A DNA stretch of 64,000 nucleotides from Palsa-504 sp963742795 (lineage in GTDB: Bacteria > Actinomycetota > Actinomycetes > Streptosporangiales > Streptosporangiaceae), in NCBI GenBank assembly GCA_963742795.1, contig CAVUNL010000028.1, positions 310,001-374,000 of the forward strand, written 5' to 3'. Made by a program: the position numbers and the translations under genes. This document shows, in pieces, positions 51,163 through 59,044 of the stretch. Positions within the stretch are counted from its first letter, which is position 1. Every line of letters begins with the position of its first letter. A model generated the notes under the pieces. The model was given only the letters and a program-made list of their open reading frames with translations, was not told where the DNA came from and searched no databases.

Positions 51163-51408
51163 ATGATCATGGGCAGGGCAGTCGCCGCCGAAGGTGGCAG
51201 CGCGTCGCCGCGCGGCCCGTTCGCGGTCGACCGGGACCGGGCGCTAGCCGAACTCGAGCTGGCGTGGTCCGAGGGCGGATACCACGGCTTCACCGCCGCA
51301 GTCGGGACCTGGTGCGCGATCACCAGCGCCGGCGAGGTGCTCGCCGGCGCCATCCCGGACGAGCTGGCCAGGGCCATCCGGGCGCATTGGCAGGCGATGC
51401 GAGGATGA
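51163..51408 (+). CDS. Hypothetical 81-residue protein
   Basis: Start ATG 51163 behind GAGGAG. Contains VDRDRALAELELAWSEGGYH and FTAAVGTWCAITSAGEVLAG; no family recognised. Coupled by an ATGA overlap to the next gene and divergent from the XRE regulator, so probably controlled by it. Confidence 0.65.
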   Translation: MIMGRAVAAEGGSASPRGPFAVDRDRALAELELAWSEGGYHGFTAAVGTWCAITSAGEVLAGAIPDELARAIRAHWQAMRG

Positions 51409-51659
51409 CCGGGACGGACCGGCCCGACCTTCGCATAGTTGACGGCGGCCGTGAGGATTCGGTGGTCCGGCGGCGGCGGTTCGAGGAGGCCCACCCCGAG
51501 GCGGTGATCCTTCGGCCGTGCGCGGGGCGTTGGCGCGCGATCGTCCCAGCGGGTCTGATCCCTGGCGACGGCACTAGGACCACGCTCGGGGCGTGGGACC
51601 TGGCGGACTTGATGGACCAGCTCGACGCGATCTACCCGGACAGCAGCCAGGAGACCTAG
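51405..51659 (+). CDS. Hypothetical 84-residue protein
   Basis: ATG 51405 overlaps the previous stop. Contains ILRPCAGRWRAIVPAGLIPG and TLGAWDLADLMDQLDAIYPD. Unrecognised; small basic-then-acidic protein. Short cargo genes like this are frequent in actinobacterial integrative elements. The relaxase gene on the other strand ends 66 bp away. Confidence 0.65.
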   Translation: MTGTDRPDLRIVDGGREDSVVRRRRFEEAHPEAVILRPCAGRWRAIVPAGLIPGDGTRTTLGAWDLADLMDQLDAIYPDSSQET

Positions 51660-51724
51660 GTCATCTACGGCATGGCAGGAGCGCTCTGCGGTCATCTCCC
51701 CGCCACACCACATCGTGATGGCCG

Positions 51725-54700
51725 TCAATCTGCGGCCCCGAAGTCGGCGTCGCGGTCCGCCGCACGCTGGAGGACCTGCGGGGACGGCCGGATCTCCGGC
51801 TTCGGGGGCCGCAAGATCGCGTCGTGGCCTGGTCCCGGCCAAGGCGGGAACGCCTGGCCGAGGTCGCCGTAGTCGGGATCCTGCGACGGGATCCTCAGGC
51901 TCAGCCGGTCCGCCAGCCGGTCGGCGAAAGTGCGGTGCGCCGCGGCCAGGTCCTTGATCCACTGCCACGTTTCCCGGGTCTCCTCCCCCGCCGTCATCGT
52001 AAGCTCCTCGCGCTGATCGCTGGTGGCGGGCTCGGGTTCGGCCGATCGGACCGGCGGATAGTGCTCGTCGGGATGGCGGCGACGTAGTTCGGCGTCGGCG
52101 GCCACGGCTAGGTGGCGCTGCTGAACGGTGGCCTTGTCCCAGTCATCCCGGTCGGCCATGGTGGCCGCGAACACCGTTTCTCGCTGGCGGTAGGCGTCGT
52201 GCAGGGCCTGGTAGCTGCCGGCCAGCTCCTGCTTGCGGGCGGCTTCTTGATGGTCACCGCGCTGCTGGGCGGCGGCGGCTTCGGCGCTGACGCGGAGCCC
52301 GGCCAGCTGGGCGTCCCAGGCGGCGGTGCGGACCTGGCGGAGCTTATCGCCGACCCACTTGGGCGCCCAGGCCGTTTCGATCGGGTAGGTGTCGCGCAGG
52401 TGCAGAAGGATACCGTCGGGCATGCCCCGCATGTCGGGCCCGTCGGCGGGTCCGAGGGCGGCGAAGGCCTCGTACCAGGCGACCCGCAGATCCGGGGCGG
52501 CCGCGACGGGTTCGGGACCGATCGGGTCGGCGGGGTGGTGGTAGCCGGACAGTTCCCGCCAGGCGCCGACGGAGGCGGCGCGCCGCTGCCAGTCCAGCCG
52601 GTCCAGCGGATCCTCGGGCACCGGGCCCAAGGCGGTGACCGCCCAGGGCGGGGCGTGCTCGGCGGCGTGCTCGCCGATGCGGTCCTTGCGGGCGTCCATC
52701 AGCGCGGCGATCTGAGTGAGGTAGGCGCGGCGGGCGGGGTCGGCGATCTCGGGGATCTGCGCGGACCACGGGCCGGGCAGGCGCGGGATCAGGGCGCCGG
52801 TCCGGTACCGGAGGCGGGCGTCGATGACGGCGGCCAGGTCGCGGGCCCCGGCCAGGTCCCGTTCGCCGATCGCATCGGCCAGGACCTGCCTGGCGTCCTG
52901 GCCGGCCAGTTCGGCGGCGCGCAGCGTCCGCCACAGCCATCGGGCCTGGTGGCTGGGCTCACGGCGGTCGCCGGGCGGCAGGATGCTCATCAGCAGGTCC
53001 CGGTACCGCTGGTCGCGGGCCTGGGTGGTCTCGGCGGTCCAGATGGCGTGCAGGATGGCCAGGTGGTCGGCGTCGGCCAGGGCCTGGTTACGGGCCTGAG
53101 TGGCCGAACGCTGCTGGCCGTCGCGGTCCAGCACGCCGGCCAGCACGGCGAGCGCGGTGCCCGGCGGGGCAGGCCGGGTGTCCGGGGCACGAACGCCGGT
53201 CCGTTCGGAAGAAATCTGGTCGTAGCGGGCCAGCTCGGGAGCAGGACGCGGGCCAGGCACCGGGTCGGCCCGTTTCGGGGACGCGGTGAACACGTAGGCG
53301 AGGTTGACGTCGGTGCCGCGGGACAGCGCGACATAGGCGTGCTGGCGGTCCTCGGTCCCGGTGATCAGGGCCAGGCCGGTGTGCACGGTCCGGCCCCGGG
53401 CGGTGTGGTCGGTGACCGCGTAACCCAGCTCAGCATCCCGGTAGTTCGCGTACACGAAGGTGCGGCCGGTCCAGCGCCGCTGCCCCGTGCGCGAGTCGGC
53501 GTCCAGCGCCCGGCGCACGATCAGCCCGCTACGGGTGACGGCCTCGATGCGGAGCAGGTCACCGTTGGCCAGCGTCCGGCCGGGCTCGCCGGCCTGGACT
53601 GTGTGGTCGTTGCGGGTGCAGATGATCAGGTCGCCGGGGCTGGCCTGGGCGCCGTCGGCGATGCGGACCGCGGGCCGGGCCGCGACGATGCCCAGCTGGA
53701 TGAGGTCGTCGCGGATACGGCGGGACAGTTCGCGGCGCAGTGCATGGTCGGCGGCCATCAGCAGGACGTCGGTGCCGTCGGCGGCCAGCGCGACGTAGGC
53801 GGCCGCGGCGGCGTCCATCATCTGCTCCGGCTCGCCGCCGATGACCCGGCCCTGGCGGTCATATTCGGCGAGCACGGCGGTATCCCCGTCGCGCAGCCGC
53901 AGGCTCGCTTGTTGTTCCCAGGCGGCGCGGAACCGGGCCGGTCGGGCCAGCCGTGCGTAGCCGAGCGTGCTGGCGAGCAGGGACATGCCGCCGCCGTTTT
54001 CCACGGCTTGGAGTTGGCTGGTGTCCCCGGCCAGGACGATCTTGGCGCCGCGGGCCTGCGCGTAGGCGATCAGTTCGGCCAGGTCCGGGGCGGACAGCAT
54101 CGAGGCCTCGTCGATGACCAGCAGCGTGCCCGGGCCGATAGGCACCGGGCCGCGGGCGCCGCGCCGGCCGGGCAGGTGGCCCAGGAACTGGGCGCTGTTG
54201 TAACTGACCGGGACGCCGGCGGCCAGGGTGTTGCGGGCAGACTGGGAGGGGGTGATGCCGATCACCGGGCCCAGCCCGGCCGCGGTCCAGATCCGCGCGG
54301 CCTCGGTCAGCACGCGTGTCTTCCCGGACCCGGCCGGAGCGTTGATCACCGATACGAGCCGGCCGTCGGTCAGCACCGACCACGCGGCGGCGGCCTGGTC
54401 CGCGCGCAGCCCGGATTGAGTGTGCGGCGCGTCCGCGTCTTCCGCGCGGCCGGTCAGTGTCTCTTCCAGTTCGGCGGGGTCGGCGCCGAGCGCGTGCGCG
54501 GCCTGCGTGCGGTCCAAGCGCGGCGCGCCGCTGGCGCCGGCTTGCGCGACCATGCGCTCTTCCGTGGTCAGCTGCGCGCCGGTGGCGTACCGCACGCCGC
54601 CGTGCCGCTGGTAGACGCTGCGCCCGTCGGCGCGCAGCAAGCCGGCCGGAACCTGCACCGGGTCGGGTGCCTCCAGGCAGATGACGGGCTCGAACTCCGA

Positions 54701-56092
54701 CCGCAATGCCCGGTCGGCAAGATCTTCGAGCAGGGCGGCAGCTGCGGCCGGGTCCAGGCCGGAGCGGGGCAGCACCCGGCCCAGGTACTTGATCACATCG
54801 GCGCGGGTCCAGATGCTCTTTTCCTGCTGGGCCAGCGCGACTGCCTTCTGCGCCGCGCGCGCCATCTCTGCGTGGAGCAGCGGGCCGGGCGCGTCCGGGC
54901 CTGGCATGTGCATGCCTGCGTATCCCCCGCCGTGCCATACCGATGGCGCGACCGACGCCAGGCTCACGCCGAGCGTGTGCGCGAGCTTGTCTGCCCACCC
55001 TGCGTGGGTCTGCGCGACGTCGAGTGTGCCGTGCTTGGCTTTGCGTGTCTTGAAGTTGGACGCCTGCGCGAGATGTGCCAGCTCACGCGACGGCGCGCGG
55101 CCGTACTGCGCCTCGAACCGCGCCGCGCGGGCGCGCAGGTCCGCGGTGATGGACTCGCGGCGAGTGGAGAACACGCGCATCATGTCACCGCTGATGCCCT
55201 TGATCTCGAACCCGTGGCCGTCATCGCGCGCGACCCATTCCAGGCCGAACCGGGCGGTGAGGGCTTCTTCCAGGTGCTGGGAGACGATCGCGGCGACCGC
55301 GCCGACATGCTCGTTGTAGCCCAGCGAGTCCGGCGCCCGCCATTTGCCGTCGGTGACGGTCTTCGCGGTGTGGGCGATCTGGGAGTGGACGTGCAGCTGC
55401 ATGTCGCCGTCGCGGGAGGTGTGCTGCAACCATTGCGCGACGGCTAGGTCGGCTTCGCGCCACTGCCCGGTCTCCCGGCCGTGCACCCGCGTGTTGTGCG
55501 ACCCGGTGCGGGTGTAGCCCGCCTCGCGCTGGAAGTAGTCAAAGCCCATTCGGACGGCCTGCCAGATTATGTCGTCGACCTCGCCGATCAGGCCGGACCA
55601 GTACCTCTCCCCCGCCAGGTCACCGGCTTCGCGGGCCAGCCGGACGTTCTCGCCGAGAGAAGCGTGGAAGATCGAGATCGACTTGGACAGCGAAATCGTT
55701 AGGTCGAAAAACAGTGGGCTTTGCCGGGCTTGCCGGGTGGCTTCGATGCGTAGTTCCTGCCGACGATCGGCGGTGGCGTGGGGTTCGGCGGCCAGCAGCC
55801 GGGTGTAGATGTCGGCAGCTTTCCGGCCGTTGCCTGGGGGCTTGCCCAGCTGAGTGCCGTCCGGGGCTTTGCGCTGGCCGAACAGCAAGTCATACGCCTC
55901 GCGCTCGATCACCTGGCCAGGCCCCAAGCCCAGCGCCTTTGTGCCCGGGCCCCACCAGCGGCCCGGCGGCTCTCCCCCGCTCTCGCTAGCCTGGATGTAG
56001 TACCCGGCCGCGTCCTTGGCCGGGCCGCAGTCCACCTGCTGCCAGATGTACTCCAGGTCATAGCCCTTGCTCAGGGTCGCCACCACCGCCAC
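51725..56092 (-). CDS. MobF-family conjugative relaxase-helicase (TraA/TrwC-like)
   Basis: 1455 residues. The N-terminal TrwC relaxase domain (~1-350) has tyrosines at 11, 15, 31 and 32 as candidate nucleophiles and the HUH-type metal site in QLHVHSQIAHTAKT (~235). The RecD/UvrD helicase part has Walker A NAPAGSGKTRVLTEAA (~590), Walker B LLVIDEASMLSAPDLAEL (~660), and VTDHTARGRTVHTG with AYVALSRGTDVNLAYV. The remainder is a long helical C-terminus. It nicks and unwinds DNA at oriT. No T4SS or FtsK-like transfer gene is visible, so mobilisation would need a helper. The iterons and hairpins just upstream (56157-56363) are the likely oriT. Confidence 0.92.
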   Translation of the reverse strand: MAVVATLSKGYDLEYIWQQVDCGPAKDAAGYYIQASESGGEPPGRWWGPGTKALGLGPGQVIEREAYDLLFGQRKAPDGTQLGKPPGNGRKAADIYTRLLAAEPHATADRRQELRIEATRQARQSPLFFDLTISLSKSISIFHASLGENVRLAREAGDLAGERYWSGLIGEVDDIIWQAVRMGFDYFQREAGYTRTGSHNTRVHGRETGQWREADLAVAQWLQHTSRDGDMQLHVHSQIAHTAKTVTDGKWRAPDSLGYNEHVGAVAAIVSQHLEEALTARFGLEWVARDDGHGFEIKGISGDMMRVFSTRRESITADLRARAARFEAQYGRAPSRELAHLAQASNFKTRKAKHGTLDVAQTHAGWADKLAHTLGVSLASVAPSVWHGGGYAGMHMPGPDAPGPLLHAEMARAAQKAVALAQQEKSIWTRADVIKYLGRVLPRSGLDPAAAAALLEDLADRALRSEFEPVICLEAPDPVQVPAGLLRADGRSVYQRHGGVRYATGAQLTTEERMVAQAGASGAPRLDRTQAAHALGADPAELEETLTGRAEDADAPHTQSGLRADQAAAAWSVLTDGRLVSVINAPAGSGKTRVLTEAARIWTAAGLGPVIGITPSQSARNTLAAGVPVSYNSAQFLGHLPGRRGARGPVPIGPGTLLVIDEASMLSAPDLAELIAYAQARGAKIVLAGDTSQLQAVENGGGMSLLASTLGYARLARPARFRAAWEQQASLRLRDGDTAVLAEYDRQGRVIGGEPEQMMDAAAAAYVALAADGTDVLLMAADHALRRELSRRIRDDLIQLGIVAARPAVRIADGAQASPGDLIICTRNDHTVQAGEPGRTLANGDLLRIEAVTRSGLIVRRALDADSRTGQRRWTGRTFVYANYRDAELGYAVTDHTARGRTVHTGLALITGTEDRQHAYVALSRGTDVNLAYVFTASPKRADPVPGPRPAPELARYDQISSERTGVRAPDTRPAPPGTALAVLAGVLDRDGQQRSATQARNQALADADHLAILHAIWTAETTQARDQRYRDLLMSILPPGDRREPSHQARWLWRTLRAAELAGQDARQVLADAIGERDLAGARDLAAVIDARLRYRTGALIPRLPGPWSAQIPEIADPARRAYLTQIAALMDARKDRIGEHAAEHAPPWAVTALGPVPEDPLDRLDWQRRAASVGAWRELSGYHHPADPIGPEPVAAAPDLRVAWYEAFAALGPADGPDMRGMPDGILLHLRDTYPIETAWAPKWVGDKLRQVRTAAWDAQLAGLRVSAEAAAAQQRGDHQEAARKQELAGSYQALHDAYRQRETVFAATMADRDDWDKATVQQRHLAVAADAELRRRHPDEHYPPVRSAEPEPATSDQREELTMTAGEETRETWQWIKDLAAAHRTFADRLADRLSLRIPSQDPDYGDLGQAFPPWPGPGHDAILRPPKPEIRPSPQVLQRAADRDADFGAAD

Positions 56093-56156
56093 TGGCTAAT
56101 CCACCGCCAGCCGTAGCTGCGGAGCTGACCACGATCGTCATGTGGTGCATGGGTGT

Positions 56157-56285
56157 GGAGCTCGAACTGACCATGCGGAGCTCGAACTGACCATGCGGAG
56201 CTCGAACTGACCATGCGGAGCTCGAACTGACCATGCGGAGCTCGAACTGACCATGCGGAGCTCGAACTGACCATGCGGAGCTCGA
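56157..56285. repeat. 20-bp iteron array (six copies plus partial)
   Basis: Exact unit GGAGCTCGAACTGACCATGC at 56157, 56177, 56197, 56217, 56237 and 56257, then a truncated seventh. Each unit has the palindromic GAGCTC, spaced 20 bp. The array sits 65 bp upstream of the relaxase start and abuts structured element A. Iterons of this kind bind replication or transfer initiators. Confidence 0.9.
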
Positions 56286-56363
56286 TGTAGGTTCTCATCG
56301 TTGATGGCGCTTTCTCAGATAAGTTGACGCCTACTTGGCGCTTGCGCCATATCGATGAGAACG
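56285..56363. repeat. Structured element copy A (possible oriT)
   Basis: 79 bp that fold into an outer stem GTTCTCATCG/CGATGAGAAC (56291-56300 with 56353-56362), an inner GGCG/CGCC arm and a hairpin TGGCG-CTTG-CGCCA (56336-56349). A second copy lies at 58706-58784. Position beside iterons and a MobF relaxase suggests a nic/recognition site. Confidence 0.7.
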
Positions 56364-56429
56364 CGCGGACGTAGGTGTCCGGGGGGACGGTGAGCATCGT
56401 GACAGAGTGTCACTGCCGGCCTTGGAGCG

Positions 56430-56807
56430 GTGTGCGATATCCGTCTAATTGGGCGGCGACCTGATTGTCGGACTTGGCCGTCCAATCCGCACCCGAACGG
56501 ATATTGGGTGTCGATGTTGGTGGGTGGCATGAGCTGCTTTCGATTCAAGGGCAGCCTAGTGCGGGCAGGTCGTGCGCGGGTTCAACACGATGAACCACGG
56601 GGGGTCCGCGGCGGGCTGAGGCGATCGCGGCGGCAGTTCGACAGGGGCGGACTGCTCCCCAGCGCCGGACTCGCAGGCAACGTGCAGCTGCGGGAGTGGA
56701 CCGGCGATGACGCAGCGACGGGCTTCAGCTACTGGACTGCTTCCGGCTTCATCATGATCGCGACGTTCTGGCAGGACAGCATGCAGCAGGGCGAGCCTCG
56801 GCGGTGA
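56430..56807 (+). CDS. Doubtful 125-residue reading frame
   Basis: Open frame between element A and the MFS gene on the opposite strand. No recognisable domain; the second half (LREWTGDDAATGFSYWTAS with FIMIATFWQD) is more protein-like than the first. I cannot support it beyond being open. The remaining gap sequence shows nothing else. Confidence 0.2.
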   Translation: MCDIRLIGRRPDCRTWPSNPHPNGYWVSMLVGGMSCFRFKGSLVRAGRARVQHDEPRGVRGGLRRSRRQFDRGGLLPSAGLAGNVQLREWTGDDAATGFSYWTASGFIMIATFWQDSMQQGEPRR

Positions 56808-56835
56808 CATCTGCAGGCATGCGTCACGTCCTCCG

Positions 56836-58218
56836 CTAGCCTCGCCCGCCTGCGATGAGCCTTGCCTCGGGGGCATGCAACAGCCTCGTCATGGCCACGA
56901 CGCCGAGCAGCGGCCCGGGAGCAAGGACAGCAAATGCCCAGGTCCATCCGACGACGTGCTGCACGACTGGTATCAGCCAGATGGTCACTGCGGTCAGCGT
57001 GAAGCCCATCGCCAGCTGCAAGGTGACCGCGGTGCCTGCATAGCGCTGCTCGCTCGTCTCGGTCACGATGCTGGAGAACTGAGCCGAGTCGGCAACTACC
57101 CAGAAACCCCAGAACACCGCCACGGCGATCATCGGCGCGATGCCGAGACGCGCGGCCGGGCCTATCAGCACGCAGCACGTGCCCGACAGCGCCATCGCTA
57201 GCCGGGTCAGCCGGGTGCGGCCCCACCGGTCCCCGAGGATGCCGCCGACCCAGCAGCCAGCCGCGCCACTGCTGATGATGGCGGCCGCAGCGAAAGCGGC
57301 GTCCCGTGCGGAATCCGCATCACCATTAACAGTGAAGGCCGCACGGCTGAAGGCAAAGATCCAGGCCCACATGGCGTACAGCTCCCACTGGTGCCCGAAG
57401 TAGCCGATGACCGCGAGGCGGACGGCACGGTTGCGCATCACGGCGGCTGTCTGCCGAGGATCAAAGATCGCCTTCGGGAACGGGAATGGCCCATCGGGCG
57501 CCAGGTACCGGGCTGTCAGGCCGCCCAGGACCGTCAGTACCGAAGTCGCGACGATGACGGTATGCCAGTCCGCACCTCCGATTCCGTTGAGGAACTGCGG
57601 TGCCGCCGAGCCCAGGGTCAGCGCCCCGACCATGATGCCCAGGGCGGTGCCGCGGCCGACCCGGAACCATGTCGACATCGCCTTGAGCCCCGGCGGATAC
57701 ACGCCAGCCAGGAACGCCCCGGTGAGAAACCGCAAGCCGATGGCCGGGCCAGCCGAGTGCGCCCCGGCCAGCAGCAAGTTGACGGCTGCGGCGCCCAGCG
57801 CGCCTAGCAGCATGAGCGTGCGGGCTGGAATGATGTCGACCAGATTGAAGAACGCGGACACCAGCGCGCCGACGACGAACCCCACCTGGACGGCAATCGT
57901 GAGGAAGCTCACCTGGACCGTCGTCAGCGTCCAGGCGGTGCGCAGCTGCGGCAGGACCGCTGTCGCGGAGAACCAGGTGGTCATCGCGAGCAGCATCGCC
58001 GAGGCGAGCAGGAGCAGCGCATGACTGCTGCCCGGCACTGGCCCCGGCGAAGCGGCCAGGGAGGCTGATCGCAGCCCGGCGCCGCCCGGCACCCTGAGGG
58101 CATGTTCTCGGCCGGCGGACGTCACAGCACCACTGAGACCCCAATCAGGTACAGCACCGGCCTTGGCGTAACGGGTGCCAGATCCAAACGCTAAGCACGC
58201 ACCCCTGCGATGACCCAT
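56836..58218 (-). CDS. MFS transporter
   Basis: About 460 residues and 12 predicted helices. Typical segments: MLLAMTTWFSATAVLPQLRT, LVSAFFNLVDIIPARTLMLL, LRFLTGAFLAGVYPPGLKAM, STWFRVGRGTALGIMVGALT, GCWVGGILGDRWGRTRL (the cytoplasmic RWGRT loop) and FWGFWVVADSAQFSSIVTET. It exports or imports a small solute, unknown. Start uncertain: ATG 58218 gives a ~70-residue unconserved leader, and a later GTG is possible. The gene is bounded by the two structured elements, so it may be cargo. Confidence 0.82.
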   Translation of the reverse strand: MGHRRGACLAFGSGTRYAKAGAVPDWGLSGAVTSAGREHALRVPGGAGLRSASLAASPGPVPGSSHALLLLASAMLLAMTTWFSATAVLPQLRTAWTLTTVQVSFLTIAVQVGFVVGALVSAFFNLVDIIPARTLMLLGALGAAAVNLLLAGAHSAGPAIGLRFLTGAFLAGVYPPGLKAMSTWFRVGRGTALGIMVGALTLGSAAPQFLNGIGGADWHTVIVATSVLTVLGGLTARYLAPDGPFPFPKAIFDPRQTAAVMRNRAVRLAVIGYFGHQWELYAMWAWIFAFSRAAFTVNGDADSARDAAFAAAAIISSGAAGCWVGGILGDRWGRTRLTRLAMALSGTCCVLIGPAARLGIAPMIAVAVFWGFWVVADSAQFSSIVTETSEQRYAGTAVTLQLAMGFTLTAVTIWLIPVVQHVVGWTWAFAVLAPGPLLGVVAMTRLLHAPEARLIAGGRG

Positions 58219-58686
58219 GCCCCCTCTTACTAAGAGAACTTTCGATGGCTGTCCATGTCAATGGCCAGGTTACGGTGGCTCTGGCTCAATTTCGTGACGG
58301 GGTCAGTCGTCGAGCAGGACCATCGATACAAACACCCGCTCCCTCTGGAACTCCTGCCCCATACGGAGGCTCTCAGCACAAATCTCTTCGATCGCGGCCG
58401 CCTGCCCGCACACCGATGCGCTCAGAACCGGATGGCCTCCGCCCGGCAGCCTGCGCAGCAACCCGTCACGGGCCGCGCGGAATCGGCAGGCTGGGGCCCC
58501 GCAGAGTGGCAGCCCGGCTACCGCTGACTCTCCGTGAGGCCCACGGCTTCAGGCAGATGGCCGCCGACGGACGGACGCTCGCCCCGGCCACCGAGGGAAA
58601 TGACAAATCAGTGAGAAAAAGCCGACGACAGGCCCATGAGACGGCCTGCCGCAGACCAGGTCAGAACGGTGCCAGGCGACAAGAAT
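58219..58686. other. No supported gene
   Basis: Between the MFS start and structured element B. Open frames exist on the plus strand but look like chance and have no family pattern. The MFS promoter should lie here. Confidence 0.4.
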
Positions 58687-58784
58687 GATGAGAACCTACA
58701 AAGGCATGTAGGTTCTCATCGTCGGCGTCGCTTTCTCATATCGTTTGTCGCCTAAATGTCGCTTACGACATGTTTGTGAGAATC
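58687..58784. repeat. Structured element copy B with extra inverted repeat
   Basis: 58706-58784 aligns without gaps to copy A (59 of 79 bases). The hairpin is TGTCG-CTTA-CGACA (58757-58770), so a G-C pair of copy A has become T-A. In addition GATGAGAACCTAC (58687-58699) pairs with 58708-58720. The 258 bp that follow, up to the STAND gene, show no gene. Confidence 0.7.
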
Positions 58785-59044
58785 TGGCCGCCCTGCGGGT
58801 TCCGCCCATCAGTCACTCATAGTGACGCTAAGGCGCCATGCCCGCGGCGCGGGGACGAAGCGGTGGGCGCTAGTGGATGCCGCGGGTATTCGCCTAGCGA
58901 AGCCGCTGGCCGACGTCCCTGACGCTGCTGAGCACACGCACCCGAACAGCAGATCGGCTCGCGACTCCGTGGGGTGAACAAGCCTCCGCTTGTTTCCCTA
59001 CGCCGGGCCTGTGCCGCGGGCCGCCAGCGGGGAAGAATGCTGGC

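Noticed and set aside
56157..56285. CRISPR array
   Set aside because: The 20-bp repeats are directly adjacent with no unique spacers and no cas genes nearby; they are iterons or simple tandem repeats.
56576..56600. Second copy of the tRNA-Arg 3' end (attR)
   Set aside because: Only about nine bases match the T-arm sequence, too short to call an attachment site.
58245..58688. Plus-strand open frame before element B
   Set aside because: Low-complexity, arginine-rich translation without homology cues, and no ribosome site.
56285..58784. Integron attC sites
   Set aside because: The elements are imperfect palindromes flanking a gene, but I do not see the conserved attC core ends, and the only integrase is the distant tRNA-type one.
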